Part shown: in pieces, positions 43,779 to 52,169 of the stretch
Numbering within the stretch: the stretch's first letter is position 1
How the letters are laid out: every line of letters starts with the position of its first letter
Origin: Bilifractor porci
GTDB lineage: Bacteria > Bacillota > Clostridia > Lachnospirales > Lachnospiraceae
Direction: 5' to 3'
DNA length: 64,000 nt
Assembly: GCF_009696005.1 (NCBI RefSeq)
Contig: NZ_VUMV01000004.1
Coordinates: 1 to 64,000 of the forward strand
Translations under genes and position numbers: made by a program
The notes under the pieces: model-generated
Seen by the model: only the letters and a program-made list of their open reading frames with translations
Database searches by the model: none
Told to the model about the DNA's origin: nothing

Positions 43779-44135
43779 TCAACAAAACGGGATATCTTCA
43801 TTGTCGGGCATATCCTCAGCAGCCATTTCGGCCGCCTGGATGTCCTCGTCGATGTGATCGTCGTCCGGATCTTCGTCGATCTCTTTCAGGCGGTCATAAA
43901 ATCGCCTTATCTTCATAACTTCGATGTCTCGATTCGCGGAGAGCTTGAGCTCTTTCGCGCAAGTCTCGACGTCCGTGAACTCCTCGATGAGGTGAGCCTT
44001 GGCCTCCCTTTCCGTGACCGGCGTCGGATTCTCTCCGCGCTCGATCCTCGCACACTTGAGCGCCGCCTGGGCGAGCTCGGCCGCCTCCTCGGCGAGCTGC
44101 TCGAGCCTTGCCGCTTTTCCGATGTATTCAATCAT
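43779..44135 (-). CDS. MazG-like phage protein with an SSB-like C-terminal tip
   Basis: With the start at MIEYIGKAARLE (GGAGGCACGAC upstream) the product is 118 aa. The segment RLEQLAEEAAELAQAALKCARIERGENPTPVTEREAKAHLIEEFTDVETCAKEL has the EExxE...ExxD layout of all-alpha NTP pyrophosphohydrolases (MazG-like), which clean the dNTP pool. The C-terminus is acidic and ends NEDIPFC, close to the DDDIPF tip by which SSB recruits partner proteins. The enzyme call is moderate. Confidence 0.75.
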   Translation of the reverse strand: MIEYIGKAARLEQLAEEAAELAQAALKCARIERGENPTPVTEREAKAHLIEEFTDVETCAKELKLSANRDIEVMKIRRFYDRLKEIDEDPDDDHIDEDIQAAEMAAEDMPDNEDIPFC

Positions 44136-44145
44136 GTCGTGCCTC

Positions 44146-46614
44146 CTATCTTGTTTGTTTAACGAAAACCCTCTGCCGGCCATAGTCGGCGATGTACTGC
44201 CGCTGATCGGTGCGGACCCACCCGAGCCTCATAAGCATCGAGGCTATGTCGTAGGAATCCTTCCGGGTGATCCGCGCGAGCGGATTCCGGAAACATTCGC
44301 ACCAGATTTCGACGACGGCGACGATCTCGCGGTCTTCGGTTGCCTCCTCGGCGCGCGGGATCGGCAGGATCGAGTCGGCGTCTCCGTCGAGAAACGCGAT
44401 CCGCGCGTCTCGGCTCATTGTTTTCCAGTCCTTCGGGAGCTTGCGGGCAAGGAACGCCTCGACGAGGCCCTCGCGCTCATCGCTTTCGAGCGCCTCGGTC
44501 TGTTTTTCGAGCGCGATCGCCGCCGCGTCCTTGGAGAGTAGGAGCGACGTCTCGCCGAGTTCCTTGTAGCGGAAAAACATCTCGGCCCAGATCTGATCCC
44601 GATCGGCGTCGGTGAGGTTCCATGGTTTCTGTTCGGTTTGTCCTGTGATCTCGATCGGCCAGAACCGGCGGTTTCCGGTGATGTCCTTGAGGTAGCCGCC
44701 GGCGTTGTTTACAGTTCCGAAAATAACGCACTGTCTCGGATGCTTTTCCACGTTGCGGCCATAGGCGGCGCGGTAGATGTCCTCCTGTCTGGAGACGAAA
44801 GCCTTGATCGATTCGACGTCCATCTTGCGCATGCCCTTTAGCTCGCCGATCTCAATGATCCAATAGCCCTGCAGCTTTTCCGCTGCCGTTTTGTCCTTCA
44901 TGTCCTCGAACGTGAGATTGTCAGAGAACCATCGCCCCGCGAGCTTAGCGACGAGCGTCGACTTGCCGGTCCCGGGCGGTCCGGAGAGAATCAGCATATT
45001 GTCGAACTTGCACCCGGGCTCGTAGATCCTCCGGATCGCGGCGAGAAGCGTCTTTTCAGTCGCCTCTCGGGTGTAAACATTGTCCTCGGCGCCCAGATAG
45101 TCGATGAGGAGCGTCGCCGCGCGCGCGTTTCCGTCCCACTCGAGCCCCTCAAGGTATTGCTTGACGGGGTGAAACGATCGCCCCTGGGCTCTTATGATTT
45201 TCTGATCGAGGACGTACTGCCTCGGGAACTCGGCATAATTGCTTGCGACGTAGGTGTAGAGCTGAGCGTCGTCCGCGTCGGTCCATGACCCCGGCCGGCG
45301 TTTCCAGGGAACCGGGTGTTCCGGGTCGATCTTGATGTCACCGGCGAGGAGGTCATATGTGAGCCCCTGGAGCGCCGGATCGAGCTCGAAAACACGGCCG
45401 GCATTGACGACCGATTTCTCGATGACGCCTTTGCCCGAGCGGTCGAGCTTGAGGCGGACGTCGGCGGGCGTGAGCTCTGTCTGCTCTCCATCGTCAAAGT
45501 CTGAGGCCTCGACGCTGTGATGCTCCGCGTCATAGATCCGGAGCGTCGGCTCGTCTTTGAGAGCAAAGTCCTCCATCGCCTTAAAACTCGGGCGCTTATT
45601 CGGTGCGACGTCTCCGTGGATCTTGTCGTCCTCGCCGCCGAACTTGTGGATCCGGACAAGGTCCCAGGCATTGCACTCGAGACCGCCGGCCGGATCCGTC
45701 CCATGATTTGAGAACGCGAACTTGCCGCCGTCATAGATGACAAGGCCGGCCGTCGTCGATCCGGGGATATAAGTGTAACGATCCTCGTGATCCGTCGGCG
45801 CGTAGACGTCGCCGAGGAACTTGTCAATCGCCTCGGGCACGGTGTAGGCACGGCAGAACGCGCCCACGATGCCCGGCTTGGTTGTCGGATCGGCTTGCTT
45901 GTCCGCGACCTTGCGGTGTGAGTCCGCCTCGAGCTTTGACGTCGGCCAGAGGGAGGCGTCATGCCATTCGCCCTCTGGGTATCGTCTCAGCACGTCATCG
46001 GGGTCCAGTAGCGGAGCGTCGACATAATCGAAAAAGTACGGCGCGTCCTCCGCGTGGCTTGGCCAGTACATGAGCCGAGACGGCTGAAATGTCGACGGGT
46101 CCATGTAGTCCATGCCGATGTCTGTCGCAAGCATTCTGGCGACCGCCTCATACTCGTCGGCGCTTACGTCTCGCGAGAGAGGAATGAGGAGCCGGAGCCT
46201 CGGCTTTTCCGGCTGATATTTGTGAGTTGAATAGCACGCCGAGGCGTAGGTCCCGTCGAGCTTCATCCCGGAGTAAAAATCCACCGGGGCAAAGTCCAGA
46301 TCGAACGAGATGATCGAGCGCGACTTGACGGTTTTCGCGGATCGGCGGCCCTCACTCAGGGCACCGCCCACGAAACCGCCGACGTCTTTCGCGTTGTCCT
46401 GTTCGGCCTTGCTCATTTTCATGTACTCGGCAAAGGTTTCTGGCGTCGCCGTCGGCCTTGCGAGTCGGGCAAGCAGCGCCGACCACATGAACTGCTTGTT
46501 TTTCCAGTGCTTGTCGTACCGGTTTTTTCCTGTCGAGATCCATAGCCGGCGATCGTGGTCGATATGAGGCGCCGGCGGAAACTCGAGGATATTTTTTTCG
46601 GCTTGTTGCTGCAT
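44146..46614 (-). CDS. VapE-type primase-helicase
   Basis: With the start at MQQQAEKNILEF (GGGAGGGACATCA upstream) the product is 822 aa. The N-terminal part (residues about 20-280) has primase-like sequence, with SIISFDLDFAP and YCSTHKYQPEKPRLRLLIPLS-like strands. The C-terminal VapE (virulence-associated E) ATPase domain has LILSGPPGTGKSTLVAKLAG near residue 545, YWIIEIGELKGM (Walker B region) and VIFGTVNNAGGYLKDITGNRRFWPIEI (sensor). It is probably the phage's replicative primase-helicase. Confidence 0.9.
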   Translation of the reverse strand: MQQQAEKNILEFPPAPHIDHDRRLWISTGKNRYDKHWKNKQFMWSALLARLARPTATPETFAEYMKMSKAEQDNAKDVGGFVGGALSEGRRSAKTVKSRSIISFDLDFAPVDFYSGMKLDGTYASACYSTHKYQPEKPRLRLLIPLSRDVSADEYEAVARMLATDIGMDYMDPSTFQPSRLMYWPSHAEDAPYFFDYVDAPLLDPDDVLRRYPEGEWHDASLWPTSKLEADSHRKVADKQADPTTKPGIVGAFCRAYTVPEAIDKFLGDVYAPTDHEDRYTYIPGSTTAGLVIYDGGKFAFSNHGTDPAGGLECNAWDLVRIHKFGGEDDKIHGDVAPNKRPSFKAMEDFALKDEPTLRIYDAEHHSVEASDFDDGEQTELTPADVRLKLDRSGKGVIEKSVVNAGRVFELDPALQGLTYDLLAGDIKIDPEHPVPWKRRPGSWTDADDAQLYTYVASNYAEFPRQYVLDQKIIRAQGRSFHPVKQYLEGLEWDGNARAATLLIDYLGAEDNVYTREATEKTLLAAIRRIYEPGCKFDNMLILSGPPGTGKSTLVAKLAGRWFSDNLTFEDMKDKTAAEKLQGYWIIEIGELKGMRKMDVESIKAFVSRQEDIYRAAYGRNVEKHPRQCVIFGTVNNAGGYLKDITGNRRFWPIEITGQTEQKPWNLTDADRDQIWAEMFFRYKELGETSLLLSKDAAAIALEKQTEALESDEREGLVEAFLARKLPKDWKTMSRDARIAFLDGDADSILPIPRAEEATEDREIVAVVEIWCECFRNPLARITRKDSYDIASMLMRLGWVRTDQRQYIADYGRQRVFVKQTR

Positions 46615-46627
46615 TGATGTCCCTCCC

Positions 46628-46963
46628 TTAGGCCTCGATATGATCGCGAGACCATCCCGCGTCGTATTCATAGACCGGCAGCCTGAGCGCATAGGCCGCG
46701 CCGAGCTCCATCTGAGCCCCGCGGGAGTGTTTCCACCCAGGCAAGAGGATGACGGCGTCCGCTGAGCAGACGAGATCGAGGCAGTGCTTCATGATGTCGT
46801 TGTAGCCGAGCCCGGTGCCCTCGAACATGAATCGAGGGTTGATGATATTGCAGAACCCGAGCTCGCGGAGATCTTGCTCAGCTCTCGCGAAATGCGCCGC
46901 GGAGATTGCTCCAGGGACCCCGGTTATAGGCCCGGAGATATAGATTTTTTTATTTCTTTTCAT
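46628..46963 (-). CDS. DUF4406 (nucleoside 2-deoxyribosyltransferase-like) protein
   Basis: The 111-aa product (start at MKRNKKIYISGPITG) has the Rossmann-like pattern KIYISGPITGVPG at the start, AEQDLRELGFCNIINPRFM and SADAVILLPGWKHSRGAQMELGAAYALRLPVYEYD. This is DUF4406, related to nucleoside deoxyribosyltransferases and common in phages. Its ribosome binding site (GGAGG) lies inside the 41-bp block that follows VR2, so translation of this gene is tied to the DGR target cassette. Confidence 0.88.
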   Translation of the reverse strand: MKRNKKIYISGPITGVPGAISAAHFARAEQDLRELGFCNIINPRFMFEGTGLGYNDIMKHCLDLVCSADAVILLPGWKHSRGAQMELGAAYALRLPVYEYDAGWSRDHIEA

Positions 46964-46979
46964 GTTTTCACCCTCCACG

Positions 46980-46998
46980 GGGCGGGACGAGCCCGCCC
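46980..46998 (-). other. DGR target hairpin downstream of VR2
   Basis: GGGCGGG/CCCGCCC with a 5-base loop stands two bases after the stop codon, exactly as at VR1. It differs from the VR1 copy only in one loop base. Confidence 0.88.
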
Positions 46999-47000
46999 GA

Positions 47001-47543
47001 TTATGCGATTAGGAAAGCCGGCCGGACCCCGAGGACGTTCGAGGCGTCCCAGGCGTCCGCATGGCCGCCGGTGTTGACAAGGCAGAAAATCGTCGAGGTA
47101 TCGCGGAATGTGTTCGCGAGCCATCCCCATTCGGGATCTCCGCACCTTGACGCCGTGCGGTTGTGCGCGTCTGTCATGAGCGGCCATTGCTCGTGGCCAT
47201 CCGGCTTTACCCAACTCGGGAGATTATCGCCGAACATTTCGCCCGCGAACGGGATCCGGAGCAAATCGCCGTTGTTCCATGGCTTCATGTAGGGGCGGAT
47301 CTCCTCGAAATCGCTCAGGACGGTGTCGCTCTGGAGATATTTCCTGAGATCGCTATTGTCGTAGCCGCCGTGGTTCGTGTTCTTTTTGTTCATCGGCATG
47401 GGCCGGTCGAGGTACTGATCGAGCAGGAAAGTTGCACCTTTTTCGGTGACTTTTTGACATGTTGCCGTATATCGTCCGACGCGGAGCCGGTCGCCGATCT
47501 GGATGTCGGGTGTTTCGATTTCTGTCATTCTTTCGATTTTCAT
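47001..47543 (-). CDS. DGR target 2: 180-aa DUF6273-like protein in the replication module
   Basis: The start at 47543 has AGGAGGACACTC upstream. The N-terminal 40 residues (IQIGDRLRVGRYTATCQKVTEKGATFLLDQ) lead into a DUF6273/C-type-lectin-like domain (PWNNGDLLRIPFAGEMFGDNLPSW, then EQWPLMTDAHNRTASR, EWGWLANTFRD). The VR is the C-terminal part and ends NVLGVRPAFLIA, as in target 1. Residues at template Asn positions are I, L, N, T, G, H, D, A, D and N. There is no signal peptide or membrane helix and no fibre stalk. It lies between the polymerase and DUF4406 genes. What it binds is unknown. Confidence 0.92.
   Translation of the reverse strand: MKIERMTEIETPDIQIGDRLRVGRYTATCQKVTEKGATFLLDQYLDRPMPMNKKNTNHGGYDNSDLRKYLQSDTVLSDFEEIRPYMKPWNNGDLLRIPFAGEMFGDNLPSWVKPDGHEQWPLMTDAHNRTASRCGDPEWGWLANTFRDTSTIFCLVNTGGHADAWDASNVLGVRPAFLIA
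47013..47098 (-). repeat. VR2: DGR variable repeat 2 (VR2)
   Basis: The 86-base repeat differs from the TR at 13 positions, all template adenines, with no change at the other 63 bases. It ends at the same GC-rich segment as VR1. It was diversified separately from VR1: the two VRs carry different bases at most variable codons. Confidence 0.96.
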
Positions 47544-47553
47544 GAGTGTCCTC

Positions 47554-49713
47554 CTAGTCTTTTTGGTAGTAGTCGCAAGCATAGGTTCCGCCTTTGAGCG
47601 GGAGACCCGGTGCCCAGTCGATTGGCTCGGCCATGAGGCCGTCGATCCGGTCGAACGCGGCCTCGTCGGCTCGCGGTACGTCGATTATCATTTCGTCGTG
47701 GACGTGGGCAACGACGTGGTAGCCCATTTCTTCAACCTTGACCATCTTTTCGGCGAGGCAGTCCCTCGCGGTCGCCTGGACGATGTTCTCGGTCAGCTTG
47801 CCGCCATAGGTCCGGATCGGCGCCCAGGTGTGCGCCGTATCAGTCCCCCAGTATTCGATTTCTTTGCCGTAGTTCCCGTCCTGGAGCGCCGGCCACGGGT
47901 AGGCGATCGACCGCCCGCTCGGCAGCTTGCCGAACATGAACCGCCGGCCGTCGATCTCGTCCATCGAGAACCCGATCGCGATCGGCTTGCCGTTGACCGT
48001 TCGCTTGTGATACCGTCCGTCGTCTCCGATCGCCTCAATGTAGGCAAAGGATCTGCGGCCGGTCTCAATCGTTGTCTGAGCGCACCGCTCGAACAGTTTC
48101 CAGAGCCGGGTGATCCTCGGCGATCTCTCGCGCCACTTGCTCACGATGTCCGGCATGTCCTCCTCCGGGATCGTATGAGTTGTGTCCATAGCTTTCATAG
48201 CGCCGACGCCGCCGCCGTAGCCCAGGGCAAGCTCAGCGACTTTGCCGCGCTGTCTCAGGTGTCCGTTGACACCGTGCTTTACGACGGGAACGCAGAACAT
48301 CTGAGAGGCAGAGGCGCAATAGATGTCTCCGCCGTTTCGGAATGTGTCAAGGCGCCATTGCTCCCCGCCGAGCCATGCAATGACCCGGGCCTCGATCGCG
48401 CTGAAATCCGTCACGATAAAGTGACACCCGTCCGACGGTATGAACGCCGTCCGCACGAGCTCGCTGAACACTTGCGCCGGCTCTCCGTACATCATTTCCA
48501 GAGCCTCGAAGTCTTTTTCCGCGACGGTCTGCCGCGCGAGATCGAGGTCCGGGATGTGGTTTTGCGGTAGGTTCTGGAGCTGAACGATCCGGCCGGCCCA
48601 TCGTCCGGTCCGGTTTGCGCCGTAGAACTGGAGCATTCCGCGGACTCTGCCGTCCCGGCAGACCGAGTCGAGCATGGTCTGATATTTTTTTGTGCTGCTC
48701 TTGCCGAGGGCTTGTCTGAGTCTGAGCATTCTCCGCACTTTCGGGGAGTAGAGGCTCTCGTGTCCGGGCTTTAAGGCCTCGGCGACGGCAGCCTTAGACA
48801 TATCGGTCGAGAGTCCGGGCGCACCGTTAGCAGAGAACCACCCCTTGAGCTGTGCGACACTGTTCGGATTCTGGAGCCCGGTGAGCTCTCGCGCCTCAGT
48901 CATGCAACGATCGACCCGGATCTTGTCATAGTCGACGATCCCCTGGACGAACGGCACGTCAATCCGGATCCCGCGGTCGCCGATATTCTGATCGACGGAC
49001 CAGAGCCTTTGCTCTCTCGGGATCGGCCGGAACCTTTTGAGCCGGCTGAGGATCGCCTGTTCCGTTGTGACGTCTTGCTTGTTGTATACGCAGAACAAGT
49101 GCCACCGGTCGGGGTCGTCTTTTGGCATATTTCGGCGCCGTCCGCCGTTGCTCTTGGTCGGCGTGACGTACTTGCAGAAATACTGGATGAGCGCCTTGCC
49201 TGTTTTGAGCTTTTTCTGATCCTCCGGGAGCCCGAGAGCCTCGCCCGCGTCTTTCAGAGATCGCGGGAGGCCGAGCGTTGAGGCCAGAACGGCGGTGCAT
49301 CTCCATTCGTCGGGATTGCACTCCGCGCCGTAGTAGCTCTTTAGGGTTGTGCGTTCAAAGTTTGCATTGTAGGCCGTTTTGATGATCGTCGGATCGTTGA
49401 GAGCCTGGAGGAACTCGTCCTCGTTTCCGTCGAGGATCTCCCCGTCTGCGCAGAGTTCTTTGAGCAGATCCGTCTTGCCGAACAGTTCCATCTGTTCGCC
49501 TTGTGCAGATAGATCGACGCCCAGGACTCCGGGCCGCTCAGCAAAGCGTCGCGGCATAAACTGTTTGACGGGGCCGTCCCCGATCTTGTACGCGACGAGT
49601 ATAATTTCAAAATCAGGCGCGTCCGCGTAGGCGTACGCGCCGTTCTTGATGTCGGTTCCTGAAAAGGTCTCAACGTCGACGCCCATCTCAATCGAGATCG
49701 GTGTCAATGTCAT
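47554..49713 (-). CDS. family A DNA polymerase
   Basis: The 719-aa product is the phage replicase. The N-terminal exonuclease-like domain starts MGVDVETFSGTDIKNGAYAYADAPDFEIILVAYKIG (acidic metal-site D-x-E). The polymerase domain shows LQFYGANRTGRWAGRIVQLQNLPQ (motif region), HFIVTDFSAIEARVIAWLGGE (motif A), RGKVAELALGYGGGVGAM (motif B) and VAHVHDEMIIDVP (motif C). The start is preceded by GAGGAGG. It overlaps the DUF2815 gene by 26 bases. Confidence 0.95.
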   Translation of the reverse strand: MTLTPISIEMGVDVETFSGTDIKNGAYAYADAPDFEIILVAYKIGDGPVKQFMPRRFAERPGVLGVDLSAQGEQMELFGKTDLLKELCADGEILDGNEDEFLQALNDPTIIKTAYNANFERTTLKSYYGAECNPDEWRCTAVLASTLGLPRSLKDAGEALGLPEDQKKLKTGKALIQYFCKYVTPTKSNGGRRRNMPKDDPDRWHLFCVYNKQDVTTEQAILSRLKRFRPIPREQRLWSVDQNIGDRGIRIDVPFVQGIVDYDKIRVDRCMTEARELTGLQNPNSVAQLKGWFSANGAPGLSTDMSKAAVAEALKPGHESLYSPKVRRMLRLRQALGKSSTKKYQTMLDSVCRDGRVRGMLQFYGANRTGRWAGRIVQLQNLPQNHIPDLDLARQTVAEKDFEALEMMYGEPAQVFSELVRTAFIPSDGCHFIVTDFSAIEARVIAWLGGEQWRLDTFRNGGDIYCASASQMFCVPVVKHGVNGHLRQRGKVAELALGYGGGVGAMKAMDTTHTIPEEDMPDIVSKWRERSPRITRLWKLFERCAQTTIETGRRSFAYIEAIGDDGRYHKRTVNGKPIAIGFSMDEIDGRRFMFGKLPSGRSIAYPWPALQDGNYGKEIEYWGTDTAHTWAPIRTYGGKLTENIVQATARDCLAEKMVKVEEMGYHVVAHVHDEMIIDVPRADEAAFDRIDGLMAEPIDWAPGLPLKGGTYACDYYQKD

Positions 49714-50248
49714 CGTCCTCCTCGAAATCGTCCGCAGTCACATTGTTGCTGCCGCCGAGCTGATCGCCGTCCTTGATCTTTTTTATTCCCTTGAGGATGA
49801 CGCCGACGCCATTCTGACTCATGTTATACGGATAGAACGCAACGATCGCGCGGACATAGCAGCCGGGATAGAGTTCCTCCGGGTCGATGATCTCGACGCC
49901 GTCCTCGTCGAAAAGTTTCGGACGGCTTGAGCTTCTCGCGCTGAAATAGTAGTTTCCGTCATAGGCTCCGGAGGTGTCGGTCGACTCGCTGCCGTCGTGG
50001 ATCGGCTCGGTCAGCTTTCCCGGGATCTTTCCGCCCCATTTCTTGCTCTTGCCGTCCTCTTTTGCGAGCTCGACCGCCGCCTCGAGAACTTTGAGGCTTT
50101 CAGTGTCGTCTCCAGGAACGATGAGCGAGGCGCTGTACTTGTCGCTCGCCTCATCCTTCTCGAACAGATGCGGGTAGGAGAGTCTCACAAGTCCTGTGAT
50201 AACGCTGCCGTCTTTCTTGATCTTTGCTGTGTACTTCTTGTCTGCCAT
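49688..50248 (-). CDS. DUF2815 protein (phage ssDNA-binding-like)
   Basis: With the start at MADKKYTAKIKKDG (GGAGGACAAAGCA upstream) the product is 186 aa. It matches DUF2815: VITGLVRLSYPHLFEKDEASDKYSASLIVPGDD, GGKIPGKLTEPIHDG, YYFSARSSSRPKLFDEDGVEIIDPEELYPGCYVRAIVAFYPYN and NGVGVILKGIKKIKDG. The family is thought to contain single-stranded DNA-binding OB folds. The tail NNVTADDFEEDDDIDTDLD is acidic, like SSB tails. Confidence 0.88.
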   Translation of the reverse strand: MADKKYTAKIKKDGSVITGLVRLSYPHLFEKDEASDKYSASLIVPGDDTESLKVLEAAVELAKEDGKSKKWGGKIPGKLTEPIHDGSESTDTSGAYDGNYYFSARSSSRPKLFDEDGVEIIDPEELYPGCYVRAIVAFYPYNMSQNGVGVILKGIKKIKDGDQLGGSNNVTADDFEEDDDIDTDLD

Positions 50249-50271
50249 TGCTTTGTCCTCCTTAATCAAAA

Positions 50272-51480
50272 TCAATCATTGAAATCATCCGCTGTGACAT
50301 TCGTCACGATTGCGGGACGTTTATCGCTTTCAGGTGCCAGTGTCGGCGCTCCCTCAGGCTTAAATACAAGCCCGGGCTCCTCAAGCACCTCGTGAAATTC
50401 CTTTTTTCCCATGAGCTGTGTCATCTTGGTCACGCCGAGGAGCTTTTTCTCGTAGATGAGGGCGGGATCGTAGCCGGCCTTGACGAGTGTCGCCGCGACG
50501 ATTTCCTCGCTCTTGTACTTTCGCTTTGCCACGGACTCTACGACTTTCCACCCGGTCACGGCCTCGCCGCTCTGAGCGAGCTCGAGGGCCTCGTTTTCGA
50601 GATCCTTAGCCCACGCCGTGTACTCTCGGGCGGCGCTGAGTGCCCTGCCCATATCGTCTCCAGAGAGAACGGCGTTGTCCTTGCGCCGGCGCTCGATCAT
50701 GTCCTCGAACTCGTGCATTTTCGCGGCACGGGCTTTACAGGACCCGGCGGCCGGACAAAAATGAGACTTGCACCACGGCCCGGGGGTGTATTTCGGGCTT
50801 TTGCTGAGTGCTCTCTTTGCAGCGGGCACGATGACGGCCTTGCCCCAGGAGCGGAGATCGTCAGCCGTGAGCTCCTCAGATGTCACCGAGTCGAGGCGGG
50901 GCTGATAGATGACCATCTTGACTCGGCTGAAATCGTAGGAGAGATCAAAGGCGGACATTGTGCCGTAGGTGTAGAGACGGATCTGAGGGTTCGCGATCGC
51001 ACTGATTGGAACGCCTTTGCCGTATTTCAAATCAATGACCTCACAGGTGTCGTCGCCGATGATAACGACGTCCGACGTCCCGAAACCACCTGGAACGATG
51101 TCGGAAAAGTCGACATGCTGCTCAGTCATGAGCTCGGCGGCCGCGTCTTTTTTGCGGATCGCTTCATACTCCTCTATGACGTAGTCGACATAGGGCTCGA
51201 GGGTTTTCTTCATGTCATCGAACGATCCTGCGAGCTCTTTGTGTACTGAGTAGAATGCGTTGACGTTATCGCGTTCGACCATATACTCGGCGGAGATCTG
51301 AGGAGAGATCGATCCGGCGCGGGCATTTTCGATCATGGTCTGAGCCAGAGCGTGCGCGAGGGTTCCCTCCTCGGCAGCCGGCGACGTGGTCTCCGGAAAT
51401 AACTCGGCCATGTGCACCGATCCCGGGCAATTTGTCCAGAGCTCGGCACCGCTCGCCGAGAGCTTTGCGTGTTTAGGCAT
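50272..51480 (-). CDS. DUF2800 protein (PD-(D/E)XK, Cas4/RecB-like nuclease)
   Basis: The 402-aa product has the DUF2800 layout: KLSASGAELWTNCPGSVHMAELFPETTSPAAEEGTLAHALAQ at the N-terminus, PGGFGTSDVVIIGDDTCEVIDLKYGKGVPISAIANPQIRLYTYG (core D and E-x-K residues) and a Cys cluster GPWCKSHFCPAAGSCKARA suited to an iron-sulfur site. It likely acts as a recombination or processing nuclease with the DUF2815 protein. Its last residues NVTADDFND resemble the DUF2815 tail. Confidence 0.88.
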   Translation of the reverse strand: MPKHAKLSASGAELWTNCPGSVHMAELFPETTSPAAEEGTLAHALAQTMIENARAGSISPQISAEYMVERDNVNAFYSVHKELAGSFDDMKKTLEPYVDYVIEEYEAIRKKDAAAELMTEQHVDFSDIVPGGFGTSDVVIIGDDTCEVIDLKYGKGVPISAIANPQIRLYTYGTMSAFDLSYDFSRVKMVIYQPRLDSVTSEELTADDLRSWGKAVIVPAAKRALSKSPKYTPGPWCKSHFCPAAGSCKARAAKMHEFEDMIERRRKDNAVLSGDDMGRALSAAREYTAWAKDLENEALELAQSGEAVTGWKVVESVAKRKYKSEEIVAATLVKAGYDPALIYEKKLLGVTKMTQLMGKKEFHEVLEEPGLVFKPEGAPTLAPESDKRPAIVTNVTADDFND

Positions 51481-52054
51481 TGTCCCCGCCTCCGATCTTG
51501 TTCGCCTCAGTGATGAACTCGGTAAACTTAGACGGGTCGAGCGTGCTGACGCTCTGGGCGCCGAGCTTGCCGAGAAGCGCTTTCATTTCGTCTTTGTGTC
51601 CGCCCTTGATAGCCGTGTGGAGAACCTTGCGGACGGCGGCAATGTCGGGCGTTCCCTTAGGCGGGTCGACCGGTTTCGGCATGACGTCCTCAGGCTTAGC
51701 TGAGGCCTCCGTTTTCTTCTTTTCCGGGGCCTTTGTGGTCTCGGTGGGCGATTTACCGTCTGATTCTTTCGGGGCGTCCTGAGGGCTCTCTGAGCTCTCT
51801 GCCGGGGCTACTTCCTTAAAGGCTCCGACCTTTTTTGCGGCCTCGAGAATACGATCCTCGTCGGATTTCTTGATCTTCTTACCGTCCGGGGTGTCGATGA
51901 CCTCCGGGACGTCCGCCTGGATCTCGATGTCTCGGCCGTCCTTGTCGATATGGCTGAATGTCACGAAATTCGCAGCGAAACCGATGACCTTTGCGAACTG
52001 AGGGAGCTCTTTCATAAACCTCTCTGCGTTGCTGAACTCAAGTGTGATTTTCAT
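51473..52054 (-). CDS. phage early protein of unknown function, two domains with a Lys/Pro/Glu linker
   Basis: With the start at MKITLEFSNAERF (GGAGGCACAAC upstream) the product is 193 aa. The N-terminal half (residues 1-75) is beta-rich (VIGFAANFVTFSHIDKDGRDIEIQADVPEV). A low-complexity linker (residues about 80-135) follows. The C-terminal helix bundle (IAAVRKVLHTAIKGGHKDEMKALLGKLGAQSVSTLDPSKFTEFITEANKIG) resembles short C-terminal domains of phage ssDNA-associated proteins. Function is unknown, but position upstream of DUF2800 suggests replication or recombination. Confidence 0.72.
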   Translation of the reverse strand: MKITLEFSNAERFMKELPQFAKVIGFAANFVTFSHIDKDGRDIEIQADVPEVIDTPDGKKIKKSDEDRILEAAKKVGAFKEVAPAESSESPQDAPKESDGKSPTETTKAPEKKKTEASAKPEDVMPKPVDPPKGTPDIAAVRKVLHTAIKGGHKDEMKALLGKLGAQSVSTLDPSKFTEFITEANKIGGGDNA

Positions 52055-52169
52055 GTTGTGCCTCCTTTGGCTTGTTAGCGTTTTCCGCCGTCGCCTGTCG
52101 TTTCTGATCGGCGTAGACCGCCTCAATCAGTGCCTCGGCGAGGTGTCTCAACTCGGGATGTCGATCCAT
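52038..52169 (-). CDS. 43-aa hydrophilic phage peptide
   Basis: The ATG overlaps the previous stop (TGATG), and the gene ends 16 bases inside the next one. The product begins MDRHPELRHLAEALIEAVYA and is otherwise polar. No family is recognised; tight coupling on both sides supports it. Confidence 0.5.
   Translation of the reverse strand: MDRHPELRHLAEALIEAVYADQKRQATAENANKPKEAQHENHT

Noticed and set aside
46628-47543. retron or abortive-infection system near VR2
   Set aside because: No RT, msr/msd-like element or effector is adjacent; the only RT in the window is the DGR enzyme at 20856-22106.
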